A DNA stretch of 64,000 bases from CAKKQX01 sp963734595 (GTDB lineage Bacteria; Pseudomonadota; Gammaproteobacteria; Burkholderiales; SG8-41), in contig CAVTHV010000011.1 in assembly GCA_963734595.1 (NCBI GenBank), positions 124,001 to 188,000 on the forward strand, read 5' to 3'. Numbering within the stretch: the first letter of the stretch is position 1; each line of letters opens with the position of its first letter. Under the pieces are notes generated by a model. That model did no database searches. It saw only the letters and a program-made list of their open reading frames with translations, and had not been told where the DNA came from. Shown here one piece after another: positions 1 through 9,341 of the stretch. A program made the position numbers and the translations under genes.

Positions 1-32
1 ATTGCCATTCAACTTAACGATACGCCACGCCC

Positions 33-1112
33 ATGAATCCCCTGCTTGAATTGCATGCCCTCGGCCAGCGCATCTGGCTCGACAACCTGTCGCGCACGCT
101 GCTGCGCGAAGGCACGCTGGCGAAACTCATCGCCGACGACGGCGTCGCCGGCGTCACTTCCAATCCGTCGATTTTTTTCAAGGCGATCAGCGAGAGTCCG
201 TATTACCGCGATGAAGCGGCGGCGCTGCGCCGCGACGCGGGCCTCACGCCCGAGCAGCGCTACGAGCGGCTGGCCATCGCCGACATCCAGGCGGCGTGCG
301 ACCTGCTGCGACCGCTGTTCGATCGCACGGCGGGCGAGGACGGCTACGTCAGCCTGGAAGTCTCGCCCGCGCTCGCGCACGACGCGCCCGGCACCATCGC
401 CGCGGCGCGGCGCCTCAAGGGCGCGGTGCAGCGCGACAACCTGCTGATCAAGGTGCCCGCCACGCCGGCGGGCGTGGCCGCCGTCGAGACGCTGATCGGC
501 GAAGGCTGCTCGGTCAACGTCACGCTGATGTTTTCGCTGATGCATGTGCGCGACGTTGCGCAGGCTTATATCCGCGGTCTCGACAAATGGACCCGGCATG
601 GCGGCGACGCGCGACGCGTCAAGTCGGTCGCCAGCCTGTTCCTGAGCCGCGTCGATACGCTCATCGACAAGCAACTGGACGCGATCGGCGGCGACGCGCT
701 CGCGCTGCGCGGCAAAGCGGGTGTGGCGCTCGCCAAACTCGCCTACCAGGAATACAAGACGATTTTCAAGGGCGCGGCCTTCGCGCCGCTCGCCGCGCGC
801 GGCGCCCGTCCCCAGTACATGCTGTGGGCCAGCACCGGCACCAAGAACAAGGCTTACAGCGACGTGCTCTACGTCGACGCGCTGATCGGGCCGCAGACCA
901 TCAACACCCTGCCCGATGCGACGCTCGCCGCCTTCCGCGATCACGGCCGCGCAGCCCCGACGCTGGAGAGCGGGATCGAGTCCGCGCGCGACCTGTTTGC
1001 CGCGCTCGCGCGCCTCGGCATCGACATGGATGGCGTCGGGGAAGAACTGCAGGTCGAGGGCGTGAAGCTGTTCGCGCAGGCGTTCGAGCAGCTGCTCGGG
1101 CTGATGGCGTAA
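33..1112 (+). CDS. tal: Transaldolase
   Basis: Transaldolase of the non-oxidative pentose phosphate pathway; it moves a three-carbon unit between sedoheptulose 7-phosphate and glyceraldehyde 3-phosphate in the cytosol. The 359-residue frame is intact. TSNPSIF starts near residue 42, NLLIKVPATPAG contains the probable Schiff-base lysine (Lys140), and WASTGTKN lies near residue 265 ahead of the phosphate-binding part. The length fits the longer transaldolase group of about 360 residues, not the 317-residue TalB type. The ATG at 33 is the only start that gives the conserved N-terminus, but no strong ribosome site is visible. It is convergent with dnaQ, with a short repeat between the two stop codons. 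Confidence 0.95.
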   Translation: MNPLLELHALGQRIWLDNLSRTLLREGTLAKLIADDGVAGVTSNPSIFFKAISESPYYRDEAAALRRDAGLTPEQRYERLAIADIQAACDLLRPLFDRTAGEDGYVSLEVSPALAHDAPGTIAAARRLKGAVQRDNLLIKVPATPAGVAAVETLIGEGCSVNVTLMFSLMHVRDVAQAYIRGLDKWTRHGGDARRVKSVASLFLSRVDTLIDKQLDAIGGDALALRGKAGVALAKLAYQEYKTIFKGAAFAPLAARGARPQYMLWASTGTKNKAYSDVLYVDALIGPQTINTLPDATLAAFRDHGRAAPTLESGIESARDLFAALARLGIDMDGVGEELQVEGVKLFAQAFEQLLGLMA

Positions 1113-1148
1113 ATGCGGGGGACTGGGGGCTGGGTGACTAGGGACTCG
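1113..1148. repeat. Short-period repeat, GGGGACTGG family
   Basis: The gap between the convergent tal and dnaQ stops is made of words such as GGGGACT, GGGGGCT and GGTGACTA repeated every 7-8 bases. The same words recur at 13.45, 36.3 and 57.6 kb. The dnaQ stop codon sits at its edge. Confidence 0.6.
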
Positions 1149-1866
1149 TCACGCCTTTGCAGTTTCGATTTGTTTCCATAGGCATTTCCCGCCGCTCGCC
1201 TTGTCGATGTCTTCGAGCTGCCCGTTGTGGGCGGCGAGTTCCTCGTCGCTGGCGCGCACGACCACCAGCTTCAGCCCGGCGCGCGATATGGCCTCGGCCG
1301 CCGTGGCGGCCGGCGCGCGCTCCACTTCCATGATCAGGCTTTCCTGGCCGCGCGTCATCGCCAGGTAGATTTCCGCCAGCAGTTCCGCGTCGAGCAGCGC
1401 GCCGTGCAGCGTGCGCGCCGAGTTGTCGATCTGATAACGCTCGCACAGCACGTCGAGGTTGTTGCGCTTGCCCGGGATGCATGTCCCGCGCCATGCGCAG
1501 CGTGTCGATCACGGACGGGCAATAGTCGGTGACGGGCTTGAGGTCGAGCAGGTTCAGCTCGTGGTTGAGGAACGCCACATCGAACGGCGCGTTGTGGATG
1601 ATGAGTTCGGCGCCGCTCACGTATTCGATGAATTCCGCGGCGATTTCCTTGAATTTCGGCTTGTCGCTCAGAAACTCCTCGGTAAGCCCGTGCACCCGCA
1701 GCGCCCCTTCCTCGCTCTCGCGTTCCGGATTGACGTAGCGGTGGAAATGGTTGCCGGTCAGCCGGCGGTTGACGAGCTCGACGCCGGCGACTTCGATGAC
1801 GCGGTGGCCGAGCGCCGGGTCGAGGCCGGTGGTTTCAGTGTCGAGAATGATCTGTCGCATGTTCAA
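1149..1866 (-). CDS. dnaQ: DNA polymerase III epsilon subunit (frameshifted)
   Basis: Proofreading 3'-5' exonuclease of the replicative polymerase. Exonuclease motif I is LDTETTG (Asp9, Glu11), motif II includes HNAPFDVAFLNHE, and motif III follows in HGALLDAELLAEIYLAM. The N-terminal part reads from ATG 1866. Near 1470 one extra G in a CCCGGG run shifts the frame; removing it joins MHPGKRNN to VLCERYQIDNSAR, as expected for DnaQ. The C-terminal half then runs to the TGA at 1149-1151, about 238 residues in total. The frameshift is probably a sequence error, because DnaQ is essential or nearly so. The neighbouring rnhA and methyltransferase form a cluster conserved in proteobacteria. Confidence 0.93.
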
Positions 1867-1875
1867 AATCCCATT

Positions 1876-2035
1876 TAGCCGCCAAGGCCGCCAAGACGCC
1901 AGGAAACCAAAATAATTGTCGCCCGAGATACAGAGAACACTGAATCTGCGTGAAACTGAGGTATCTCGGGTGCATTATATATTTGATGATTCATCATGGA
2001 CTTCTCTTGGCGTCTTGGCGCCTTGGCGGTTCAAT
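1876..2035. repeat. Nested inverted short-period repeat (CCGCCAAG family)
   Basis: The left arm (1877-1905) repeats GCCAAGGCC/GCCAAGACG. The right arm (2003-2033) is the facing form, TCTTGGCG words ending in CTTGGCGGTTC. Between them is a second perfect hairpin, CCCGAGATAC (from 1922) against GTATCTCGGG (from 1961), whose loop has CAGAGAACACTG-like words. The whole fills the gap between dnaQ and rnhA, both on the minus strand. Confidence 0.8.
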
Positions 2036-2050
2036 CTTTGTCTTGGCAGT

Positions 2051-2491
2051 TCAGGATTTAACCGTCTCCACCCCGCGATTCGCCAGTTCGTCGGCCCGCT
2101 CGTTGCCGTCGTGGCCGGAATGGCCGCGCACCCAGATCCACTCGATCTCGTGCTGCTGCGCGAGCTCGTCGAGGCGCTGCCACAGGTCGACGTTCTTCAC
2201 CGGCTTCTTGTCGGCGGTGCGCCAGCCGCGCTTTTTCCAGTTGTGGATCCACTCGCTGATGCCCTGCTGCACATACTTCGAGTCGGTATGCACGCGCGCC
2301 TTGCAGCGCCGCTTGAGCGCCTCCAGCGCGCGGATCACCGCGGTGAGTTCCATGCGGTTGTTGGTGGTGAGCGCCTCGCCGCCGCACAATTCGCGCGTCC
2401 GGCCGCCGTGCTCGAGCAGCACGCCCCAGCCGCCGACGCCGGGATTGCCCTTGCACGCGCCGTCGGTGTAAATGTCGATCGTGTCGCTCAT
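2051..2491 (-). CDS. rnhA: Ribonuclease HI
   Basis: Degrades the RNA strand of RNA-DNA hybrids. The 146-residue protein has the full acidic active site: Asp in TDGACKGNPG near residue 10, Glu in NRMELTAVI near 48, Asp in HTDSKYVQQG near 70, and Asp with its assisting His in RGHSGHDGNERADELAN near 134. The start ATG at 2491 overlaps the stop of the upstream methyltransferase (ATGA), which indicates translational coupling. A much longer frame reads through from upstream, but that is a by-product of a frameshift in the methyltransferase; the short protein matches normal RNase HI length. Confidence 0.95.
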   Translation of the reverse strand: MSDTIDIYTDGACKGNPGVGGWGVLLEHGGRTRELCGGEALTTNNRMELTAVIRALEALKRRCKARVHTDSKYVQQGISEWIHNWKKRGWRTADKKPVKNVDLWQRLDELAQQHEIEWIWVRGHSGHDGNERADELANRGVETVKS

Positions 2492-3265
2492 TGCTGCTCG
2501 ATCGACGTGCGCGCCGCCAGCGGCTCGTCGGTCTTGCCGACTTTCTCCGGCGCGGGCGTCGCGGCCAGATTCTTCTTGGGCGCCAGCCGGTCGCTCCACT
2601 TGGGCATGATCAGCGCGCATGCCGCGCACGCGTTTCACCGCCTGCAGGAAATAAACGCCGCCCGCCATCGGCCACCAGCGGTCGCCCGCCGCTTCCATGA
2701 AGCCGCAGCGCATCAGCCATTTCATCTGGGCGCACGGCGGCACGTAGCAGCTCATCTGGCCGGCGGCGATCTCGAAGCCGAGCAGCGCGAGCCAGTCCTT
2801 GAGCCGCGGCAGATTGATGAAACGGCCGCGCCACGGGTATTGCGCGCCGGCGTGGAACACGCGCCGCAGCCCCCACAGGCTCCACGGGTTGAAGCAGGAG
2901 ATCACCACCTGGGCCTCGGGCCGCAGCACGCGCGCCACCTCGCGCAGGATCTGGTGCGGTTGCTCGCTGAATTCGAGCGTGTGCGGCAGCAGCATGAGAT
3001 CGGCGCTGTTGCTGGCGATCGGCAGGTCGCGGAAGTCCGCCCGGAGCTGCGCCGCGCACGCCGCGTCCACCCGGCAGCGGAACGGGATGCGGCTCGCGCG
3101 CAGCAGATCGTGCTCGGCCATCCCCAGCTGAAAAGCGTTGAAACCGAAGATGTCGGCGATCGTGCGGTCGAAATACGCCTGCTCGCGGGCCAGCAGGTAC
3201 TGCCCCAGCGGCGTGGCGAACCACTCGTTCTGAATTTCCCGGCGCCACAGCGTTTGACATGCCAC
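2488..3265 (-). CDS. SAM-dependent methyltransferase (frameshifted)
   Basis: Class I methyltransferase-like protein of the group found next to gloB and rnhA in betaproteobacteria; the substrate is not known from the sequence. Residues about 55-105 carry the SAM-fold core, including DLPIASNSADLMLLPHTLEF and the following LREVARVLRPEAQVVISCFNP. It starts at GTG 3265, giving MACQTLWRREIQNEWFATPLG. Near 2612 one extra base shifts the frame; restoring it gives the tail RLIMPKWSDRL...SIEQQ and a TGA that overlaps the rnhA ATG. The gene is divergent from gloB, and the intervening 52 bases hold no clear regulatory site. Confidence 0.82.
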
Positions 3266-3317
3266 GAGTTTAAATCAAATATAGAGCCTGTCTCAATAAA
3301 ATCGACCCGATGCGTTC

Positions 3318-4088
3318 ATGAGTACCCCGAAGTCATTCCGTTGCGCGCTTTCAACGACAATTACATCTGGACGCTGCGCGACGCCGGCTGCGCGGCGGTC
3401 GTCGACCCGGGCGACGCGCGCCCGGTGTATCGAATACCTGCAGCGCGAGAAGCTCGAACTGGTCGCGATCCTCAACACCCACCATCATGCCGATCACGTC
3501 GGCGGCAACGGCGAGTTGCTGAAACAGTGGAAGGTGCCGGTTTTCGGCCCGCGCGATCCCCGCATCGCCGAAGTCACGCACCGCCTGGCCGACGGCGAGC
3601 GCTTCACCCTGCCGCATTTCGGCCTGGCGTTCGAGGCGCTGGAAATCCCGGGCCATACCCGCTCGCACATCGCGTTTTACGGCGCCGGCATGCTGTTCTG
3701 CGGCGACACCCTGTTCGCTGCCGGTTGCGGGCGCCTGTTCGAAGGCACGCCGCAGCAGATGCACGACTCGCTGGCGCGGCTGGCGCGCCTGCCCGATGCC
3801 ACGCGCGTCTATTGCGGCCACGAGTACACGCTGGCCAACATCCGTTTCGCCAAGGCTGCCGATCCCGGCAACCGGGCGCTGCGCGAACTCGAATCGCGGG
3901 CGCAAAAGCTGCGCGACCAGGATCTGCCCACCCTGCCTTCCGACATCGGCCAGGAAAAAGCGACCAACCCCTTTTTGCGCTGCAGTGAACCCGCCGTGAT
4001 GGCGGCGGCCAGCAAATATGCGGGCAAACCGCTCGCCGACCCGGTCAGCGTGCTGGCCGCGATCCGGGAATGGAAAAACAATTTCTAG
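3318..4088 (+). CDS. gloB: Hydroxyacylglutathione hydrolase (glyoxalase II, frameshifted)
   Basis: Metallo-beta-lactamase-fold enzyme that hydrolyses S-D-lactoylglutathione, the last step of methylglyoxal detoxification. The metal-binding motif THHHADHVGG is present near residue 55, with later ligands in GHTRSH, FCGDTLF and CGHEYT. The N-terminal stretch EVIPLRAFNDNYIWTLRDAG is in another frame. Two changes restore one protein: a missing base near 3326 after the ATG at 3318, and an extra T near 3427 in GGTGTATCG. The C-terminus reads cleanly to the TAG at 4086-4088. The gene sits between the divergent methyltransferase and mltD, a common proteobacterial order. Confidence 0.92.
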   Translation: MSTPKSFRCALSTTITSGRCATPAARRSSTRATRARCIEYLQREKLELVAILNTHHHADHVGGNGELLKQWKVPVFGPRDPRIAEVTHRLADGERFTLPHFGLAFEALEIPGHTRSHIAFYGAGMLFCGDTLFAAGCGRLFEGTPQQMHDSLARLARLPDATRVYCGHEYTLANIRFAKAADPGNRALRELESRAQKLRDQDLPTLPSDIGQEKATNPFLRCSEPAVMAAASKYAGKPLADPVSVLAAIREWKNNF

Positions 4089-4277
4089 CCCGGTTTCAGA
4101 CAGTTACCGCGGCGATCGGCGTCAGGATGTTCTGGCGGGACCGCCTGATCTGAGATATTCGGTGATGTTTAACACGCTCTGCCATGATTTTTAAGTAATT
4201 TTCGCTTGACCGGAAGCGCCGCGGGTGGTTACCATGCGGGCGTCTGACCATTAACAAACAAGTATCCAAAGGCCCTG
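4089..4277 (+). promoter_or_regulatory. gloB-mltD intergenic region with a possible promoter
   Basis: A 189-base gap. A possible sigma-70 site is TTGACC near 4206 followed 17 bases later by TTACCA, reading toward mltD. The match is weak and nothing else stands out. Confidence 0.25.
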
Positions 4278-5709
4278 ATGGCGCTAAGAACCAGCTTCCT
4301 GCTCGCAATCGTCGCCCTCGTATCGGCGTGCGCCCAGTTGCCTACTGGCGAGCAAACGCGTTCCGGCACCGAAGCGGCCGACGCCTGAGGTTGCGGCTGC
4401 AGACCGGGCGCCGCTGCCCGCCCCGCCGCAAGAAGCCGCCCCGGCCCCAGCCGAAGTTGCACTCCAAACCACCCCGGCCCTGCCCCCGCCTCCCGCCGAC
4501 CTGTGGCAACGCATCCGCAACGGCTTCGGCATGAAGAATCTCGACAACCCGCAGGTGCACGAGGCGGAACAATGGTATGCGAACCGGCCGGATTACGTGA
4601 CGCGCATGGTCGAGCGCAGCAGCCGCTACCTCTATTACATCGTCGAGGAAGTCGAGCGGCGCAGGCATGCCGACGGAAATCGCGCTGCTGCCGATGATCG
4701 AATCGGCCTACAACCCGATGGCCTATTCGCGCTCCCACGCCTCCGGCATCTGGCAGTTCATCCCGTCCACCGGCAAGCTCTACGGGCTGCAGCAGAACTG
4801 GTGGTACGACGGCCGCCGCGACATCATCGCCGCCACCAACGCCGCGCTCGATTACCTGCAGAAGCTCTACGACATGTTCGGCAACTGGGATCTCGCGCTC
4901 GCCTCCTACAACTGGGGCGAAGGCGCGGTCAGCGCGCGCGATCGCCAAGAACCAGGCGAAGGGCCTGCCGACCGATTACGAAAGCCTGAACATGCCGCGC
5001 GGAGACGCGCTACTACGTGCCCAAGCTGCAGGCGGTCAAGAACATCGTCGCCAATCCGGCGCGCTTCGGCTCGCAGCTCGCGCAAATTCCGAACGAGCCG
5101 TATTTCGTCGATCGTTGACGACCACGCAGCATATCGACGTCAAGCTCGCGGCCAAGTTCGCCGACATGCCGGTCGATGAATTCAAGTCGCTCAATCCGGC
5201 GCACAACCAGCCGGTGATCAACGCCGACGGGTCGGAGACCATCGTGCTGCCCCGGGACAAGGTCCAGACCTTCCTCACCAACCTGGAGAATCACGACCAG
5301 CCGCTGGTGTCGTGGCAGACCTATACCGTCAAGGCCGGCGAGAAACCCCAGAAAATCGCGGCCCGTTACGGCATTTCACTCGCCCACCTGGAAGAAGTCA
5401 ACGGCATCCACGGGCGCAAGAAATTCGCCACCGGCCTCGCGCTGCTGGTGCCGGTCAAAGGCGATGCCGAGCCCAACCTGCCGGATCTGCCCGCGACGCG
5501 CGTCTCGCTGCCCAAGGCGCTCAAGGCCGCGCGCTACGCGAAGCGGCACGGCGTAACCAGGAAAGTAGCGCAGCAGCACCACGTCACCCGCAAGAAAACG
5601 GTCGCGGCCAAGCGCTCGTCCGGCAAGCGCGTCAAGGTTACGCGTGCGCGCCAACGCCAAGAACGCCAAGACCGGGAAAAAGGTCCTCGTCGCCCAGAAA
5701 GATCGGTGA
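4278..5709 (+). CDS. mltD: Membrane-bound lytic murein transglycosylase D, MltD (frameshifted)
   Basis: Lipoprotein that cleaves peptidoglycan glycan strands. The ATG at 4278 gives a signal peptide with lipobox LVSAC (Cys18). A Pro/Ala-rich linker leads to the Slt domain, with catalytic Glu in LLPMIESAYNPMAYSRSHAS and then GIWQFIPSTGKLYGL. LysM-like repeats (DKVQTFL, TYTVKAGEKPQKIAARYG) and a very basic tail follow. At least six indels break the frame, near 4360, 4663 (extra A), 4937 (extra G), 5002 (extra G), 5115 and 5645 (extra C). The last correction gives the tail NAKTGKKVLVAQKDR and a TGA at 5707-5709, more plausible than the uncorrected end at 5735. Confidence 0.88.
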
Positions 5710-5783
5710 CTGGACAGTGGTTCGTGCGTTCGTAGTCTGGCGAGTTCGCGCCGCTCCTACTCGCCGCTCCCTAGCCCCTGCCC
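5710..5783. repeat. Short-period repeat between mltD and the ABC operon
   Basis: GGTGACTGGACAGTGG on the left faces CTCCCTAGCCCCTGCCC on the right, which is the minus-strand form of the GGGGCTAGGG words seen elsewhere. It lies between convergent genes. The arms are imperfect. Confidence 0.4.
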
Positions 5784-6757
5784 TTACTTGTAAAGATGGC
5801 AGCGCGCCGAATGCGTGGCGCTGAACGCGGTTTCCTCCGGGTAAGTCTGTTTGCACTGCGCCAGGGCCTGCGGGCAGCGCGGATGGAAATGGCAGCCCGG
5901 CGGCGGATTCGCCGGCGAGGGCAGATCGCCCTCCAGCCGTGATCACTTCCCGCCCGGTCTTGCGATCGATCACCGGCACCGCCGACAGCAGCGCCCGCGT
6001 GTAGGGATGCCGGGGCGTTCGAGCACCTCGTCGACGCGTGCCGCGCTCGACGATGCGTCCCAGGTACATCACCGCGACCTCGTGCGGCCAGGAACTCGAC
6101 CACCGACGATGTTGTGCGTGATGAACAGGTAGGCGAGCCCGAGCTTCGCCTGCAGCTCCTTCAGCAGATTGAGGATCTGCGCCTGCACCGACACGTCGAG
6201 CGCGCTGGTCGGCTCGTCGCAGACGATGAGCTGCGGCTCGACCGCCAGCGCGCGCGCGATCGCGATGCGCTGGCGCTGGCCGCCGGAGAACTCGTGCGGA
6301 TAGCGGTACTTGGCCTCCGGCTGCAGCCCCACCTCGGTCAGCAGCGCGTCGATGCGCTGCTGCGCGCTCGTCGCGGTCGGCGCCTACGCCCAGCGCGCTC
6401 ATGCCCTCCTCGACGATCTCCGCGACGCGCATGCGCGGGTTGAGCGACGCGTACGGGTCCTGGAAGATGATCTGCGCGTGGCGGCGGCGCGCGCGCAGCT
6501 CGGCGCGGCTCAGCGCCGCCCAGATCCTCGCCGTCGAACACGACCTCGCCGGCGGTGGGCTCGATCAGCTGCAGGATGCCTTGCCCACCGTGGTCTTGCC
6601 GCAGCCCGACTCGCCGACCAGCGCCAGCGTCCTGCCCGCAGCGATCGTCAAGCGACACGCCGTCCACCGCCTTGACGTGCGCCACGACGCGCTTGAACAC
6701 GCCCTTGCGGATCGGGAAATGCACCTTGAGGTCGCTGCACGCGCAGCAGCGGCGCAC
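5784..6757 (-). CDS. Oligopeptide-type ABC transporter ATPase, DppF/OppF class (frameshifted)
   Basis: Second ATP-binding subunit of the peptide-type importer. The pieces in order are SDLKVHFPIRKGVFKRVV at the N-terminus, HEFSGGQRQRIAIARAL (ABC signature), LIVCDEPTSALDVSVQAQ (Walker B) and YLFITHN (switch His). The C-terminal oligopeptide domain ends in PGCHFHPRCPQALAQC and HLYK. The Walker A lysine region is readable only after correcting the frame. I see at least five one-base shifts, for example an extra base in GTGATCAC near 5943 and one near 6092. The likely start is GTG 6757, close to the upstream ATPase stop at 6759-6761. The total length of about 320 residues is normal for the family. 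Confidence 0.85.
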
Positions 6758-6758
6758 G

Positions 6759-7853
6759 TCAGAGGGATGACGGCTGCGGCGATGACGGATGCGGTGACCC
6801 GCAGCGGCTGGGCTCGGCTTCGTCCTGCATGCCTCCGCCCTCATCCCGCATCTCTCGCTGTTCGCCTGCGGCGAACAGATGGCACCGCACGCCCTGCCCG
6901 TCGCCCAGATCGTGCCATGCCGGCACCGTGCTGCGGCAAAGCGCCCAGGCCTGATCGCAGCGCTCGGCGAAGCGGCAGCCGGCGAACTCGCGCGTCAGCG
7001 GCGGCACCTGCCGCGGATCACCGCCAGCGCCGCGCCGCGCTTGTGCTTCGCCGGGCAGCGCCTCGAACAGCTTGCTGCGAATACGGATGCTGCGGGCCGC
7101 GCGAAGAACGCTCGCGCTCGGCGGTCTCGACGATCTCGCCCGCGTACATCACCGCCACGCGGTGCGCCATCTCCGCGACGACGCCCAGGTCGTGGGTGAT
7201 GAGCAGGATCGCCATGCCGCGTCGGCGCTGCAGCTCGCGCAGCAGCTCGAGCACCTGCGCCTGGATGGTCACGTCGAGCGCGGTGGTCGGCTCATCGGCG
7301 ATCAGCAGTTCGGGCTCGCACGGCGAGCGCCATCGCGATCATCACGCGCTGCTTCATGCCGCCGGAGAGCTGGAACGGATATTCGTCGCAGGCGCCGCGC
7401 GGCATCGGGAATGCCGACCGCGTCGAGCAGCTCCAGCACGCGCCGCTCGCAGCGCGGCGCCGCGCAGACGCGGTATGGCGCTCGCAGCACCTCGGCGATC
7501 TGCGCGCCCGACCGTCAGCACCGGATTGAGGCTGGTCGCCGGCTCCTGGAAGATCATCGCGATGCGCCGGCCGCGCACGTCGCGCATCGCGCTCTCCGGC
7601 AGCGCGAGCAGATCCTCGCCGTCGAGCCGACCGCGCCGCGCCACGATCCGGCCCGGCCTCGGGCAGCAGGCGCATCATCGACAGCGCGGTCATCGACTTG
7701 CCGCAGCCCGATTCGCCCGAGCAGCGCGAAGGTTTCGCCGCGCGCCGATCTCGAAGCGACAGCCGTCGACCGCGCGCACCACGGCGTCCCGCGCTGTCGA
7801 GCCAGGTCGTCAGGTTCTCGATCTCGCAGCAGCGGCGCGTCATGGTCGATCAT
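6759..7853 (-). CDS. Oligopeptide-type ABC transporter ATPase, DppD/OppD class (frameshifted)
   Basis: First ATP-binding subunit of the importer. Visible parts are EIENLTTWLDSA at the N-terminus, SGESGCGKSMTALSMM (Walker A), IAMIFQEPATSLNPVLTVG (Q-loop), PFQLSGGMKQRVMIAMAL (signature), the ADEPTTALDVT segment (Walker B), ILLITHDLGVVAEM (switch His) and the Cys-containing tail FAGCRFAERCDQAWALC. The start is best placed at ATG 7853, which overlaps the permease stop (ATGA). With one extra C removed it reads MIDHDAPLLEIENL. The C-terminal tail comes from a short-period repeat. Several more indels break the frame. Confidence 0.85.
6760..6862. repeat. Short-period GGATGAGG-type repeat inside a reading frame
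   Basis: GAGGGATGACGG/GATGACGGATG words on the left face CCTCCGCCCTCATCCCGCATC on the right. This stretch is translated as the last 30 or so residues of the upstream ATPase (REMRDEGGGMQDE), so the repeat has extended a protein. Confidence 0.6.
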
Positions 7854-9341
7854 CGACTCGCGTCAGCCGGCACGGCTTCCGCACGCTCGCGGCAGCGCGC
7901 GCCGATCGCGCACCCGCGGATCGAACGCGTCGCGCACCGCATCGGCGAACAGGTTGGCCGCCAGCACCAGCACGAACATGAAGCACGAAGGCGGCGGCGA
8001 GCGACCACCACACCATCGGCTCGCGCGCCATCTCCAGGCGCGCGCTGTTGATCATGGTGCCGAAGCTGATCATCGAGGGATCGACGCCGACGCCGACGTA
8101 GGACAGCACCGCCTCGGCCAGCACCAGGCCGCTGAAATCCATCACCACCGCGATCAGCACGATGTGCATCACGTTGGGCAGGATGTGGCGCGTGATGATG
8201 CGCCAGTGCGACACGCCGAAGGCGTGCGCCGCCTGGATGTATTCGAGCTCGCGCAGCTTCAGCGCCTCGCCGCGCAGCAGCCGGCACAGCCCGGTCCAGC
8301 TGGTGACGCCGAGGATGATGCACAGGAACAGCAGCCGGAGGTCGGCGCGCTGCGCCGACGGTCGGGAACAGGTCCGGATGGCTGTCGATGTAGACCTGCA
8401 TCATCAGCACCGCGGCGGCGATCAGCAGCACGCCGGGAATCGAGTTCAGCGTGGTGTAGAGATACTGGATCACGTCGTCGACCCAGCCGCGGAAGTAGCC
8501 CGCCATGATGCCGAGCAGCAGCGCGAACGGCAGCATCACCAGCGTCGTCAGCGTGCCGATCACGAGGCCGGTGCGGATGCTCTTCAGCGCCAGGTAGAGC
8601 ACGTCCTGCCCGACCTTGTCGGTGCCGAGCACGTGATAGCTGGCGCGCAAGAGCGACGACCGGTGCACGAGCGACGCAGCAGCACGCACGCCAGCGTGAG
8701 CAGCATCGCGCGCCAGGGCACCTCGGTCTCGCCGCGCCAGATCGCGCTGCCAGGCCTGCATCGAGATGCGCGCCGCTGCGCGCTCGACGATCAGCCGCGC
8801 ACCAGCAGCGTCGCCAGCACCAGCCACGACGACCACGCCGGCGGCACGCGCCGCAGAGCGCGCGCTGCGCGATATCGCCGGCCCAGTCGCGCTCCGGGTC
8901 CGTCGAGATGCGCGCCGCCGAACTTGAGCCGCGGATAACTCGCGCACCTGCGCTGCCGTCGGGCAGCTCGACCGTCTCCTTCGCGTAGAGCATGGGTCGC
9001 GAGCGGCGCGGAATAGGTCTTCTCGCTGCCGCGTGCGCAGCGGCTCGAGCGACGAGCGTCGAGCACGCTACAGCACCTCGACCGCATAATCGCGCCTTGG
9101 CCTCGGCGCCGCTGTCGTCGCAGCGCGCGGGCGGTAGTGCAGCGAGTCGAGCAAGCCGATCGACGACGAACACCAGCGAGCACCACCAGCGCGCTCATGC
9201 CGCTCGGCGTCTGCGCCACGCGCCGCCACGGCGCGCGCAGGTGCTCGTGGCGGCGCACGTACCAGACGAAGCGCGGCGACCACCGCGACCAGCAGGAAGA
9301 CCAGCGCAGTCGGTCCAGAGGATGACGGGCTGGATCGGCAT
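7850..9341 (-). CDS. Peptide-type ABC transporter permease, DppC/OppC class, long form (frameshifted)
   Basis: Inner-membrane permease. The N-terminus MPIQPVILWTD leads into a membrane segment and VWYVRRHEHLRAPWRRV, then a long periplasmic part (SEKTYSAPLATH, LKFGGAHLDGP). The transport domain has VLGTDKVGQDVLYLALKSIRTGL and LLGIMAGYFRGWVDDVIQYL, then SHWRIITRHILPNVMHIVLI (the EAA-type loop that contacts the ATPase). About 495 residues, clearly longer than classical DppC (about 300), because of the N-terminal extension. The start ATG at 9339-9341 directly follows the previous gene's TAG. The TGA at 7850 overlaps the ATPase start. Numerous indels. Confidence 0.82.

Noticed and set aside
3283..3305. 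GAGCCTGTCTCAATAAAATCG, which resembles an insertion-sequence end
   Set aside because: No partner end or duplication is visible within several kb; a single match is too weak.
1916..3988. A 690-codon open frame on the plus strand
   Set aside because: It runs antisense through rnhA and the methyltransferase and only picks up part of gloB; it is a GC-rich by-product.
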